A stretch of DNA of 64,000 nucleotides from a virus. Numbering within the stretch: the stretch's first letter is position 1; each line of letters begins with the position of its first letter. The notes beneath the pieces were generated by a model that did no database searches, had not been told where the DNA came from, and was given only the letters and a program-made list of their open reading frames with translations. The stretch spans positions 1-64,000 of IMG/VR virus record IMGVR_UViG_3300045257_000190. One strand, written 5' to 3'. Below, one piece after another: positions 53,578 to 61,258 of this stretch. A program made the translations under genes and the position numbers.

Positions 53578-55781
53578 TACCGGGGTATCCCCTGTGCAAA
53601 AGAGTTAACGGGAGGCACGCTGGGCGGCGCCGGCTTGCCCGCCGACGCGGTGGGCGCGCCGGGCGGTTTCGCCGGTTGTCCGGGTGGTCCCTGCGGCCCC
53701 TGGGGCCCAGGCGATCCGGGATGCCCCGGCGGGTTGGCAGCACCCGGCTGCGGCGGCTGTCCCTGCGCCTGACCGTGCGCCGCGATCGCCTGCCCTGCCG
53801 CCATCATGCGCTTCTGGGCGTCCAGCTGGGCTTGCAGGGTTTCATCGTCGGGCACGATATCGTCGGGCATGCCGAGATCGGATGAGATCGCCCGCAGGAT
53901 CCTCGCACGGCCGATCTCACCAACGATTTGCATATCAATAGGATTCGCGGTGATCTGCAGGAACTGTAGCTGCTTCTGGCGTTCGGTTTCGCGCTGGATT
54001 GCTACTGTCGTGCCACGGACGCGTATCTGCTCCTCGCCCGTCAGGATACCCGACGTGTCGGTGAGCATGATCATATCATACAGGTAGCTGAGCAGCGGGT
54101 CCATCACGTCCTCATCCACGTTGGACGCGACGGTCTGTAATACTTTCTGGGCGTTGTTCATCAGCATCGCGAGCCCCGAGGAGGTGCGTCCTGCACCGCC
54201 TGAGAGGGATTCGCCGGTGAGATATCTGGGGATCGCGCTGAGTTCGTCCGCCATGGTGTTCATGGCGTTGAGGATCTGGAGCAGTTCCCCCACGTTTGAG
54301 TTGGGCTGAAAGAACGATATAGGCTCACGCTGGTTACCCAGGGGGTCACCCTGCACATGCCAGCGTTTCCATGGGTAAAGCTCATCGCCCGACTCGGTGG
54401 GCGACACCATTTCGTCGTTGATCACCACCTGCGGGCCCGACGATATGCTCGCGTTGTTCACCAGCGAGCGAAACGTGGCGTTCTGCACCTCCTGGATATC
54501 CTCGAGGATGTCGGTCAGCGAGTGACCCGCGACAGTGCCGGGGACTTTCTCGAACGAGGTGAGGAAATAGGGCACACGCTGGCGCGGGCTGGGGTTGATC
54601 TGCGTCTTGATCGTGTGGCGCCCGACCACCCAGGACTGCACCATGTAGTCACGATCCGGGTCGGGTACGAAGTTTTTCGTCACCCCCTGGTCCAGCAGAA
54701 GCGATCCCTGGACATTGCCGTTGAATTCCAGGCCATCGATGAACTGCGAGCGGTTGAGGTTGGGGTCTTCGCGACCTTCGTTGATCGCCTGCTCCGGGTC
54801 GGGCGCATCAAGCCATTCCCGAAGGCCGTTTGCATAATCTTCCAGGCAAAGACGGACTTTGTCCTCGTTATACCCGGGCAACCCGATCAGGTCGTTGAGG
54901 TCGGCTCGGGTGTAGCGTTTGCGCTCGAGCGTGCTGGCCTCGGTTATGGTTGACGCACCGGGCGACCAGTAGAAATCGAACGGGTTAACCCGCTCCCAGA
55001 ACATCTGCGGCGTGTTCTGCAGGAAGGGTTTGCCCTGGGTCCAGGAGAGCTTGGGCACCATGCGCACCACGGGACCCTTCAATACCGCGAAGGGGAACAT
55101 GGTGAGGTCCAGCAAGAACTCGCCCAGTGCCTGATAGAACCTTCCCGCGACGAGAATGTCCTCCACCTTGTCCGACGCCGCGTCTGCCTGCGTCATGGCG
55201 TTGCGACGTGCTGCCTGCTGTGCCGCGTGAAGCAGGGAAACGTAGCGCATATGCGCCTGATCGGGGTCGACGGGTGCGCCCGCCATCTGCTGGTTTTGTA
55301 CCTCGGTGGATATCAGCTGGATGATGTTGGCGCGCACCTCGGGAGGTATCGGCGGATCGGGCTGCGGCTCGATCGACCACGGCCGCTGCGGGCTCAGGTA
55401 GATATCCCGCAGCAGGGACGTAGCCCCCCGGCACTTGCCGGCGGTCATGCGGGAATACACCTCCGAGCCGCCGAACATCTGGATCTGCGCCAGCTTCTCG
55501 GGATCGTATTTGCCCTCGAAGGTGCGCTGGGCACGCAGCAGGCGCTGGTTGATCGGGTTGGCGCCCAGGTTGCGATGATCGCGGAAGATCATCCACTGCT
55601 GGCGTATCCATGAACCGAGATCGGGCGGATCGTTGTTCTTCAGCGCGTCCACGCGGCGCTGCATCGCGGCGCGATCCTGATCGTCGCGCTGGCTTGGTGA
55701 TATGACCCGCAGGAATCCCGCCGCTGAGCGAGAGCTGGCGGGTGGTGTACTCACCGAGAGACCTGCCTGCGCAATAGGCAT
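53577..55781 (-). CDS. Portal protein
   Basis: A 734-aa protein, the first gene of the late cluster and divergent from the terminase genes. The N-terminal body has IRQQWMIFRDHRN and AQRTFEGKYDPEKL segments, and later a long hydrophilic domain with many helices. The C-terminal 80 residues are Pro/Gly-rich (GNPPGHPGSPGPQGPQG-like) and collagen-like. The size fits the large portal proteins of podoviruses. The portal forms the DNA entry channel at one vertex. No clear ribosome binding site precedes the ATG. Confidence 0.85.
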   Translation of the reverse strand: MPIAQAGLSVSTPPASSRSAAGFLRVISPSQRDDQDRAAMQRRVDALKNNDPPDLGSWIRQQWMIFRDHRNLGANPINQRLLRAQRTFEGKYDPEKLAQIQMFGGSEVYSRMTAGKCRGATSLLRDIYLSPQRPWSIEPQPDPPIPPEVRANIIQLISTEVQNQQMAGAPVDPDQAHMRYVSLLHAAQQAARRNAMTQADAASDKVEDILVAGRFYQALGEFLLDLTMFPFAVLKGPVVRMVPKLSWTQGKPFLQNTPQMFWERVNPFDFYWSPGASTITEASTLERKRYTRADLNDLIGLPGYNEDKVRLCLEDYANGLREWLDAPDPEQAINEGREDPNLNRSQFIDGLEFNGNVQGSLLLDQGVTKNFVPDPDRDYMVQSWVVGRHTIKTQINPSPRQRVPYFLTSFEKVPGTVAGHSLTDILEDIQEVQNATFRSLVNNASISSGPQVVINDEMVSPTESGDELYPWKRWHVQGDPLGNQREPISFFQPNSNVGELLQILNAMNTMADELSAIPRYLTGESLSGGAGRTSSGLAMLMNNAQKVLQTVASNVDEDVMDPLLSYLYDMIMLTDTSGILTGEEQIRVRGTTVAIQRETERQKQLQFLQITANPIDMQIVGEIGRARILRAISSDLGMPDDIVPDDETLQAQLDAQKRMMAAGQAIAAHGQAQGQPPQPGAANPPGHPGSPGPQGPQGPPGQPAKPPGAPTASAGKPAPPSVPPVNSFAQGIPR

Positions 55782-55841
55782 AATCGGCTATCTAGCGCAG
55801 GATCATGGGTGCCGGCAACCATTGCTTGTAGGGACAGGGTT
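55782..55841. promoter_or_regulatory. Divergent intergenic region between head and terminase genes
   Basis: Only 60 bp separate the starts of portal (-) and terminase small subunit (+). On the minus strand I see TTGCCG, an 18-nt spacer and TAGATA, a weak sigma70-like pair close to the portal ATG that would give an almost leaderless mRNA. A plus-strand promoter is not clear. This is a likely place for late-promoter control. Confidence 0.35.
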
Positions 55842-56444
55842 ATGGACGACGAGATCATCGACGAGTTGCTGGACGGGATCACCGTGGTCGGCGCCGAGCC
55901 CGACATGGACAAAGCCACGCTATATGCGTTCTGCATCGACACCGCCCAGCGGATCCATGATTACGACGTGATCGCCCGGCGGTATGGGTTCGGCGATGAG
56001 GCGGGGATGGTGGAGTTCCTGCGCACCCACCCGCCGGTGGTGAAGCGGGTGAAGGAATTGCGGGCGGTCTGGGAGAGCGACGAGAGCGTCGAGCTTCGGT
56101 TGAGGAAGCTGGCGGGGCATAGCCTGCTGGAGGCGCTCCCCGATACTGCTTCCATCATGTTCGACAAGCAGGTTACTCCCGGAGTGAGGCTCGAGGCGCT
56201 CAGGGCGCATGCCAGGATAGCGGGTGTAGATACACCCCCACACGTGCCGGCCGGCGGTGCGGGGGGTATCGGCGGGGGTAGTGGTGGCGGACGGTTCTCA
56301 GTGCAGATTGTGTTTAACAATTCCGGGCGGGTGGAGACGATCACCGCGTCGGAGCGGCATTTGAAGGAGATCGAGAGCGAGACGGAGATGACCCGCGAGA
56401 TGGACACGGAGGAAAGCTTTGATACGATTACGGGTGATACATAA
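55842..56444 (+). CDS. terS: Terminase small subunit
   Basis: A 200-aa protein directly upstream of the large terminase, with the start at the ATG after AGGGACAGGG. Residues 30-90 form a helical DNA-binding-like part (DYDVIARRYGFGDEAGMVEFLR). A Gly-rich segment near 145-160 (AGGAGGIGGGSGGGRF) separates it from a beta/acidic C-terminus. It would recognise the phage DNA and regulate TerL. A palindrome copy lies inside it at 56,175-56,185. The stop overlaps the ATG of terL (TAATG). Confidence 0.72.
   Translation: MDDEIIDELLDGITVVGAEPDMDKATLYAFCIDTAQRIHDYDVIARRYGFGDEAGMVEFLRTHPPVVKRVKELRAVWESDESVELRLRKLAGHSLLEALPDTASIMFDKQVTPGVRLEALRAHARIAGVDTPPHVPAGGAGGIGGGSGGGRFSVQIVFNNSGRVETITASERHLKEIESETEMTREMDTEESFDTITGDT
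56175..56185. repeat. Dispersed palindrome copy 17 (inside gene)
   Basis: ACTCCCGGAGT within GTTACTCCCGGAGTGAG. In terS. Confidence 0.85.
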
Positions 56445-57844
56445 TGAGCATTATGTATGTGCCGCCCCCGACGATCGAGCGGTTCATGCTCGATGACAGC
56501 TTAGTCAGGTTTTTATTAGGACCCATCGGCTCGGGCAAGTCGATGGGATGTATCATGGAGATCCTGCGACGCGCGCGTCAGCAGGCGCCCAACGGAGATG
56601 GGGTCAGGCAAACCAAGTGGGTCGCGGTCAGGAATACCATGTCGCAGTTGAGGTTAACGGTGCTGGCGGATATCCAGCAGTACCTCGCGCCCATGATATC
56701 CTATTTTGTTACCGATTCGACGATCCGCGTGCGCGCGGGACTGGAGGATGGTAGTCGGATCGAGTGCGATATCATATTAATTCCGTTGGATACGAAACAG
56801 GATGTGCAGCGATTGCTGTCCATGCAGCTGACGGGTGCGTGGATCAACGAGGTGCGTGAAGTTCCCATCGATGTGGTGTCGGCGCTGATCGGTCGGTTAG
56901 GGCGTTATCCCTCGAAGATCTCGGGGGGACCGACGTGGTTCGGGCTGATCGCGGATAGCAACCCGTGGGATATCGATAGCCCGTATCACGAGCGGGTTTT
57001 GATAGCGCCTGAGGCCAACTGGAAGCTGTTCCACCAGCCGTCAGGTATCGGTCCTTATGCCGAGAACCTGGATAACCTGCCGCCGGGGTATTACGAAAAT
57101 CTGTTATCGGAACGCGACGAGGGCTGGTCCGAGGTGCATATACGCTCGGAATTTGGTAGCAGTAATGCCGGGCAGGCGGTGTTCCGCCGGTCGTTCGACA
57201 TGGCGACGCACGCGAAGGATATGCATGCGGTGGTCAACCCGCAGCGCCCGATCGCGATCGGCATGGATTTCGGACGTACGCCGTGCGCGCTGATCGCCCA
57301 GGTGGATGTGTTCGGCAGGTTACTCGTGTTCGAGGAGATAGTTACCGATGATATTGGTTTGCATCAGATGCTGGGGGAAAGGCTAAAACCTCGGTTATTG
57401 TCGGATCCCTACGTCGGTAAAAGGTCGTTCGTGGTCGCCGATCCCGCCGGCAACCAGAAATCCCAGCTTACCGAGGAGAATGCGTTCGATGTGCTGAAAA
57501 GCAACGGGTTCACCTCGTATCCGGCCCCCACCAACGATATCGGCCCCAGGTTGCTCGCGGTGGAGAAGATGCTGCGCCAGACGATCGCCGGGGAGCCGGC
57601 GATCCAGATCTCTCGGATGGGCGCGCCGACGCTGATCAGGGCACTCGCCAGCGGGTATAAATATAGAAGGCGGCGCGACGGCGGGCTGGATGACAAGCCA
57701 GATAAAACCCACCCGTACTCCGACGTGTGTGATTGCCTGCAATACCTGTGTCTGGCGGTATCCTCGGATATGAGCACGCGGGTGATACGCCGGTTCCAGC
57801 CCAAGCCGGCGGTGAAGCGGTTTTCCTCGATGGCATGGACGTGA
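56444..57844 (+). CDS. terL: Terminase large subunit
   Basis: A 466-aa packaging motor and nuclease. Walker A is GPIGSGKS (26-33) and Walker B is near GAWINEVREV with the catalytic Glu. The C-terminal RNase H-like nuclease has IGMDFGRTPCALIAQ (D275) and a later VADPAG. The length and both domains fit podoviral TerL. It cuts concatemers and drives DNA through the portal. It is on the opposite strand from portal and capsid genes, an uncommon arrangement, and is followed by the XRE regulator. Confidence 0.93.
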   Translation: MSIMYVPPPTIERFMLDDSLVRFLLGPIGSGKSMGCIMEILRRARQQAPNGDGVRQTKWVAVRNTMSQLRLTVLADIQQYLAPMISYFVTDSTIRVRAGLEDGSRIECDIILIPLDTKQDVQRLLSMQLTGAWINEVREVPIDVVSALIGRLGRYPSKISGGPTWFGLIADSNPWDIDSPYHERVLIAPEANWKLFHQPSGIGPYAENLDNLPPGYYENLLSERDEGWSEVHIRSEFGSSNAGQAVFRRSFDMATHAKDMHAVVNPQRPIAIGMDFGRTPCALIAQVDVFGRLLVFEEIVTDDIGLHQMLGERLKPRLLSDPYVGKRSFVVADPAGNQKSQLTEENAFDVLKSNGFTSYPAPTNDIGPRLLAVEKMLRQTIAGEPAIQISRMGAPTLIRALASGYKYRRRRDGGLDDKPDKTHPYSDVCDCLQYLCLAVSSDMSTRVIRRFQPKPAVKRFSSMAWT

Positions 57845-57855
57845 TAAGTAGGGTT

Positions 57856-58107
57856 ATGATTAAGACCAAGTCGTTCCAAAAGAGTTCCAAGAAGCGGTAT
57901 GAATTACTTCAGCAAGTGTTCCGCGACGCGCGTATGGCGCGCGGGATAAGCCAGCAGGTACTGGCCGAGGATCTGGGCGCGGCGCAGACGCAGGTGTCCA
58001 GGGTCGAGCGCGGGGCGGACGTGCCCGACGTGGTGGAGTTCCTCGAGTGGTGCCGGCAGCTGGAGCTGGATCCCCGGGTGGTGATCGCGAAGCTGATGTC
58101 GGCATAA
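57856..58107 (+). CDS. XRE-family transcriptional regulator
   Basis: An 83-aa protein with a helix-turn-helix of the Cro/CI type (ISQQVLAEDLGAAQTQVSRVERG). The ATG lies just after AGGGTT, 11 nt after the terL stop. It is too short for a dimerisation domain beyond the helix bundle. Such proteins bind palindromic operators, so it is a candidate to bind the dispersed palindrome or nearby inverted repeats, but no direct evidence links them. No integrase is present. Confidence 0.85.
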   Translation: MIKTKSFQKSSKKRYELLQQVFRDARMARGISQQVLAEDLGAAQTQVSRVERGADVPDVVEFLEWCRQLELDPRVVIAKLMSA

Positions 58108-58204
58108 TTTACACTCGTACGTGGGCGATACGAATTGGCGGTGGGCAAGCCGTTGATATCGGCCGGTGCGCGGGGTTGGCCCCGATCGTGAATGCGGGGG
58201 CTGG

Positions 58205-58220
58205 GGAGCACTGGTGCTCC
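58205..58220. promoter_or_regulatory. Inverted repeat before the PEP-CTERM gene (possible operator)
   Basis: GGAGCAC (58,205-58,211) and GTGCTCC (58,214-58,220) are exact reverse complements separated by TG. It sits immediately upstream of the TGGAGG ribosome binding site of the PEP-CTERM gene. It could be a repressor operator or an RNA hairpin that blocks the site. Confidence 0.45.
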
Positions 58221-58231
58221 TGGAGGTTATG

Positions 58232-58891
58232 ATGGTAAAACAAACTCTGCTCTACGGCGTGGTGGCGGGGCTGCTCGCCGCGACACCAGCGAGTGCGACG
58301 CTGATATCCTCGGCGGCAGCGCCCGGCCAGCTGGCGGCGGGCGCGTGCGCGGGCAACGACGGTGGCGTGGGCTCATTGAATGTGAGTTGCTCAGGCGGGA
58401 TATACTCGTCTATCGCCATCTCGGCGGCAGGTCCGCCGTTGCTGAACGCGCCGGATCTGTCGGCGACGACGCTGACAGTGAAGACGACGGGCCTGGGGGC
58501 GGGCAGCTCGACGCTGGATATCAATATCGATTCGTCGGGCTTCGCGTTCGCCGGCGGGCCGGTGACCGCCATCTTCACGGTGAACAACCTGATCGGCGGA
58601 GGTGTGGGTCCCTTCGTGCTCACCGCGTCGGCACCGGTGGGCACGCTGACGCATACGTTCACCGCGTCGGGCAGTGCGCAAGACGGCCCGACGATCCTCG
58701 GGGCGTTCACCAACGACCACGCAGAGTTCCAGTTGACGTTCGCTGGCAACACCGTGCAGTCGCTCGACGCGACCATCGAGATCGTCGGCGCGCCCGAGCC
58801 CATCTCGCTGGCCCTGCTGGGGACCGGGTTGCTGGGTCTCGGGCTCGTCAGGCGTTCGCGCCGCGTGAGCGACGCTACGCTGGCGGGCTAA
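58232..58891 (+). CDS. PEP-CTERM secreted protein
   Basis: A 219-aa protein with an N-terminal signal peptide (hydrophobic core about 5-17, probable cleavage after ASA at 20-22). A Ser/Thr/Gly-rich beta domain follows. The C-terminus is a textbook PEP-CTERM tail: PEP at 188-190, a Leu/Gly helix to about 206, then RRSRR at 207-211. In bacteria this tail is processed by exosortase and sorts the protein to the surface, often with exopolysaccharide. In a phage genome it is unexpected and looks like host-derived cargo. I chose the second ATG (58,232) for its spacing to GGAGG. The stop overlaps that of the convergent gene. An inverted repeat precedes it. Confidence 0.85.
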   Translation: MVKQTLLYGVVAGLLAATPASATLISSAAAPGQLAAGACAGNDGGVGSLNVSCSGGIYSSIAISAAGPPLLNAPDLSATTLTVKTTGLGAGSSTLDINIDSSGFAFAGGPVTAIFTVNNLIGGGVGPFVLTASAPVGTLTHTFTASGSAQDGPTILGAFTNDHAEFQLTFAGNTVQSLDATIEIVGAPEPISLALLGTGLLGLGLVRRSRRVSDATLAG

Positions 58892-59733
58892 GAGGTCACC
58901 ACCACGGCGTTCGACACGGGCGCCGTGGTGTAGCCGGCGGCGTTGGTCGCGGTGACCACGCAGGTGGCGGACTTACCCACGTCGCCGGGCTGCACCGCGC
59001 GATCGCCGGTGGCGAGCGCGGGCGGGGCGTCGACGCCGTCGAGCTGCCACAGGTAGCTGTAGCTGGTAGGCTCGCCCGACCAGTTGCCCATGGTGCAATT
59101 CAGGGTGGCGCCGGATTGGGTGACGTGAGGCGTATCCACGAGGGCTGGCGCCTCCCCTGAGGGCGTGCCGCCTTCGCCCGGGGGCACCTCCGGCGTCCCC
59201 ACGACGTCCCCGGGCAGCGCCGCCAGCGTGTCGCCGGCGCGCATGTGGTTGATCACGTAGTGCATGGACGTCAGCGCGCCGTTCAGCGCCGCGAGATCGT
59301 TGGCGGCGAGCATGGGGGTGATAGCCGCGAGGGCGGCCTCGTAGTCACCGGCACCGGCTTCCAGGGAAGTCAGGTCCCCGCCGGCCTCCAGAAGGGCCAG
59401 GGAGGCCTCGAGCGCTGCCAGGACGTCGGCCGCCTCGGGATCCTCGGAGGCCTCCAGCGGGCTCCTGAGGGCCGGCACGGTGGTGTTCAGCGCGCGCCAT
59501 GCATGTTCCTGCTCGACCTGGAGGCCCAGCAGCCGGTCCTCGGACGGCGTGCTGCTCGCGCCGACGGTCGGCTGGTGGGAGGTATTGGGGTTCAGCAAGG
59601 GTGGGCGGACGTCCTCGCCGACGTTGCGGGCGCCCCCGCGAGCCCCGAGCGGATCATGCAGGAATACAGCGCGAGGATCCCGCTGGCGGTCACGCGAACG
59701 ATCGCTCTGACGCTCAAGCACAGGTGCCGGCAT
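58888..59733 (-). CDS. Ig-like domain protein, possible decoration or fibre protein
   Basis: A 281-aa protein on the minus strand, convergent with the PEP-CTERM gene. It has GGGAGG before the ATG. The N-terminus is charged and disordered, the middle is Ala/Leu-rich and helical (VLAALEASLALLEAGGDL), and the C-terminal 85 residues have an Ig-like pattern (CTMGNWSGEPTSYSYLWQL, GKSATCVVTATNAAG). Ig-like domains decorate phage capsids and tails and can bind carbohydrate. Its leader contains a terminator-like structure. A virion role is inference. Confidence 0.68.
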   Translation of the reverse strand: MPAPVLERQSDRSRDRQRDPRAVFLHDPLGARGGARNVGEDVRPPLLNPNTSHQPTVGASSTPSEDRLLGLQVEQEHAWRALNTTVPALRSPLEASEDPEAADVLAALEASLALLEAGGDLTSLEAGAGDYEAALAAITPMLAANDLAALNGALTSMHYVINHMRAGDTLAALPGDVVGTPEVPPGEGGTPSGEAPALVDTPHVTQSGATLNCTMGNWSGEPTSYSYLWQLDGVDAPPALATGDRAVQPGDVGKSATCVVTATNAAGYTTAPVSNAVVVTS

Positions 59734-59750
59734 GATGACCTCCCATGGTT

Positions 59751-59782
59751 AAAAGGGGGCAGGCCCACTGACGACCTGCCCC
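59751..59782 (-). terminator. Terminator-like hairpin in the leader of the Ig-like gene
   Basis: On the minus strand, GGGGCAGG (59,782-59,775) pairs with CCTGCCCC, followed by C and TTTT just before the gene leader. It forms an 8-bp GC stem with an 11-nt loop and U tract, the pattern of an intrinsic terminator or attenuator. A longer inverted repeat (13-bp arms 59,754-59,766 and 59,821-59,833) competes for the same arm. Confidence 0.55.
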
Positions 59783-59833
59783 GAGTTCGGAGATTACTCG
59801 CGTGTCTCGACGGGATCGTAGGGCCTGCCCCCT
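59754..59833. repeat. Inverted repeat with 13-bp perfect arms
   Basis: AGGGGGCAGGCCC (59,754-59,766) and GGGCCTGCCCCCT (59,821-59,833) are exact reverse complements, separated by 54 nt. The inner arm overlaps the shorter hairpin described above, so two structures are mutually exclusive. The right arm can also fold locally (TGCCCC with GGGGCA). Confidence 0.65.
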
Positions 59834-59886
59834 GCCGGGGCAAGACTGTTCTACACACGTGTAGATGAATTACGATATCGAAACGA

Positions 59887-59915
59887 ATAATCCCTGGGGA
59901 GGGAAAATTTTTCAA
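59887..59915 (-). promoter_or_regulatory. Putative sigma70-like promoter
   Basis: On the minus strand TTGAAA (59,915-59,910), a 17-nt spacer and GATTAT (59,892-59,887) resemble a sigma70 promoter (5/6 and 4/6 matches). It would start an RNA of about 130 nt to the terminator-like hairpin near 59,751, or an attenuated leader of the Ig-like gene. The palindrome at 59,851-59,864 lies in the transcribed start. Prediction only. Confidence 0.4.
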
Positions 59916-60054
59916 AACTGCTAGTGCTATGGATTTTAATACAAAATTAACTAAGACCGTTTGAGGTGTGGACGTGGCGATGGCTTACCTAAAGCGGCCG
60001 GCCCGGCACCACCCCCTTGGACAGCTCCCCCTCCCCCCGGGGGTGGGGATGGTT

Positions 60055-60065
60055 ACTCCCGTAGT
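60055..60065. repeat. Dispersed palindrome copy 18 (non-coding, one mismatch)
   Basis: ACTCCCGTAGT within GTTACTCCCGTAGTAAA. In the 940-bp gene-poor stretch. Confidence 0.65.
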
Positions 60066-60526
60066 AAAATCCGTTCTGGCCCATATGAGAGAACCGGAAA
60101 GCCGCTCCCGCTGGGGAGCATGTCGCTACCGGGGGACACATGGGCAAGAGCCAAATCCCCATGACGGTTTGATACGAGACCGGGAGTAGCGCGTCAGCCA
60201 AAGGCGCAAGCGTATAAATATCTGACACTCACCGCCCGGGGTTAGGAAGCCGGGATGAGGCACGATGCTTACCTTGCAGGCTGGCAAGTCGTTGCATCAT
60301 CGCGTCTTGAATAGGTTTAGCGATGGTGTGGGGCCTAACGAACGGATAATCATCCGCAGGGGTTCATAACAGGAACCCCACAGGGACAACGGCAGAAGCG
60401 CCCATGTCTGCGCACTTGCGAGCATGGGAAATGCGGTCACCGGCATCACGGCCAAGAGAAGAAACCCCGACCAATCAACCCCTAGCGCCCAAGCATACCC
60501 GACCAAAACGACATACGACTGAGTGA

Positions 60527-60573
60527 TAACGAAGCCCTTGCGTAACGAAGCCCTTGTGATAACGAAGCCCTTG
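60527..60573 (+). repeat. Three direct repeats of TAACGAAGCCCTTG
   Basis: The 14-mer occurs at 60,527-60,540, 60,543-60,556 and 60,560-60,573, with 2-3 nt between copies. The TGATAACGAAG part also appears in the leaders of genes near 61,351 and 63,779. It may be a binding site array or a slippage product. Confidence 0.6.
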
Positions 60574-60601
60574 CGCGGTGTTCACACATCGCGCGGGGCT
60601 T
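60565..60601 (+). terminator. Hairpin after the direct repeats
   Basis: AAGCCC and GCGCG pair with CGCGC and GGGCTT around a 12-nt loop, with a small bulge (TT opposite G). No long T tract follows, so it may be an mRNA stabiliser or a weak terminator. Confidence 0.4.
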
Positions 60602-60656
60602 GCGTTGTTCCGGCAAGCGCCGCGATGCCGCGACGCTTTCCAGGGCAACCCCTAAC

Positions 60657-60667
60657 ACTCCCGGAGT
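60657..60667. repeat. Dispersed palindrome copy 19 (start-associated)
   Basis: ACTCCCGGAGT, exact. Its GGAG lies 7 nt before ATG 60,674. Confidence 0.85.
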
Positions 60668-60673
60668 AAACCA

Positions 60674-60949
60674 ATGGCTAACAAAACGAAACGCGCCCCT
60701 AAGCCGGGCGACAAGCGCCCTGCGCTGGAAAACTTCCGCCCCGCGATGCTCGCGGCGCGTCCTGCCAGCGAGAAACTACCCACCATCTATCCCGCGTCCT
60801 ATCGCGTGAAGTACCTGCCCGCCAAGGCGGCCTATGGCTCGAACACATGGGCCATCAAGGGCGGCATGTGTGGCGGCAGCACGGGATGCTGCCGTGGTGT
60901 CACGTCGAACAACGGCATGGGCATCGTGCCTGCCGCGTTCATCAAGTGA
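60674..60949 (+). CDS. Small basic early protein with Cys cluster
   Basis: A 91-aa basic protein. The ATG is 7 nt after the GGAG of the palindrome at 60,657-60,667. The N-terminal half is Lys/Pro/Arg-rich, and a GGMCGGSTGCCRG cluster lies near residue 68. No known domain was recognised. Confidence 0.6.
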   Translation: MANKTKRAPKPGDKRPALENFRPAMLAARPASEKLPTIYPASYRVKYLPAKAAYGSNTWAIKGGMCGGSTGCCRGVTSNNGMGIVPAAFIK

Positions 60950-60978
60950 AAGGCTCGAGCGAAAGCGAGGTAATTATA

Positions 60979-61062
60979 ATGCGATACTTCAAGGTTGGCG
61001 GCCTGCGCTTCCTGCGCGTCGGCCGCTTGCAGATATCCTTCTGCATCTGCCGTCCCCGATAA
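60979..61062 (+). CDS. Tiny basic protein
   Basis: A 27-aa peptide MRYFKVGGLRFLRVGRLQ followed by ISFCICRPR. GAGG lies 9 nt upstream and the reading frame is closed by TAA just before the next gene's palindrome. Alternating Gly/Arg/hydrophobic residues suggest a small beta hairpin or membrane-active peptide. The call is weak because of length. Confidence 0.4.
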   Translation: MRYFKVGGLRFLRVGRLQISFCICRPR

Positions 61063-61067
61063 CCCTT

Positions 61068-61077
61068 ACTGCGGAGT
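61068..61077. repeat. Dispersed palindrome copy 20 (start-associated, one mismatch)
   Basis: ACTGCGGAGT, spacerless. Its GGAG lies 9 nt before ATG 61,086. Confidence 0.65.
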
Positions 61078-61085
61078 AAACCCCA

Positions 61086-61247
61086 ATGGACTTCTTCCTC
61101 GCCATGATGACGCGCGCTGCCAATGACAACGCGCCGCACGATCCGCGCGACTATGAGGATTTCGATCCGAGCGTGCTGCCCCACGATGCCGTGTGGGATG
61201 ATGACACGCCCATCGCGGTCGACACGTTCATGTCGCTGCTCGCCTAG
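61086..61247 (+). CDS. Small acidic early protein
   Basis: A 53-aa strongly acidic protein (DPRDYEDFDPSVLPHD). The ATG is 9 nt after the GGAG of a spacerless, one-mismatch palindrome copy at 61,068-61,077. It ends MSLLA. Small acidic phage proteins can mimic DNA, but nothing specific shows this. A perfect 12-bp hairpin follows the gene. Confidence 0.6.
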   Translation: MDFFLAMMTRAANDNAPHDPRDYEDFDPSVLPHDAVWDDDTPIAVDTFMSLLA

Positions 61248-61258
61248 CAACGCCCCTA

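Larger units (their letters stand above)
59734..60673. other. About 940 bp without a supportable gene
   Basis: The stretch holds the inverted repeat and terminator-like hairpin (59,751-59,833), a palindrome CTACACACGTGTAG (59,851-59,864) and an AT-rich part at about 59,900-59,960 with a minus-strand promoter-like pair. It also holds a one-mismatch palindrome copy (60,055-60,065), a hairpin GGGGTTC..GAACCCC near 60,360 and three direct repeats before 60,573. Short open frames here have poor codon character and no ribosome binding site. No tRNA was recognised. Confidence 0.5.

Noticed and set aside
59968-60189. 73-codon plus-strand frame in the gene-poor stretch
   Set aside because: No ribosome binding site at its start and unnatural composition; it includes a palindrome copy and GC-rich repeats.
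60350-60390. GGGGTTC..GAACCCC hairpin as part of a tRNA
   Set aside because: The stem is 7 bp with no matching acceptor, D or anticodon arms around it.
60297-60506. Hydrophobic 69-codon minus-strand frame
   Set aside because: Isolated, no clear ribosome binding site; cannot be told from chance.
60527-60573. The three direct repeats as a CRISPR array
   Set aside because: Repeats are 14 nt with 2-3 nt between them; no spacers of proper length and no cas operon.
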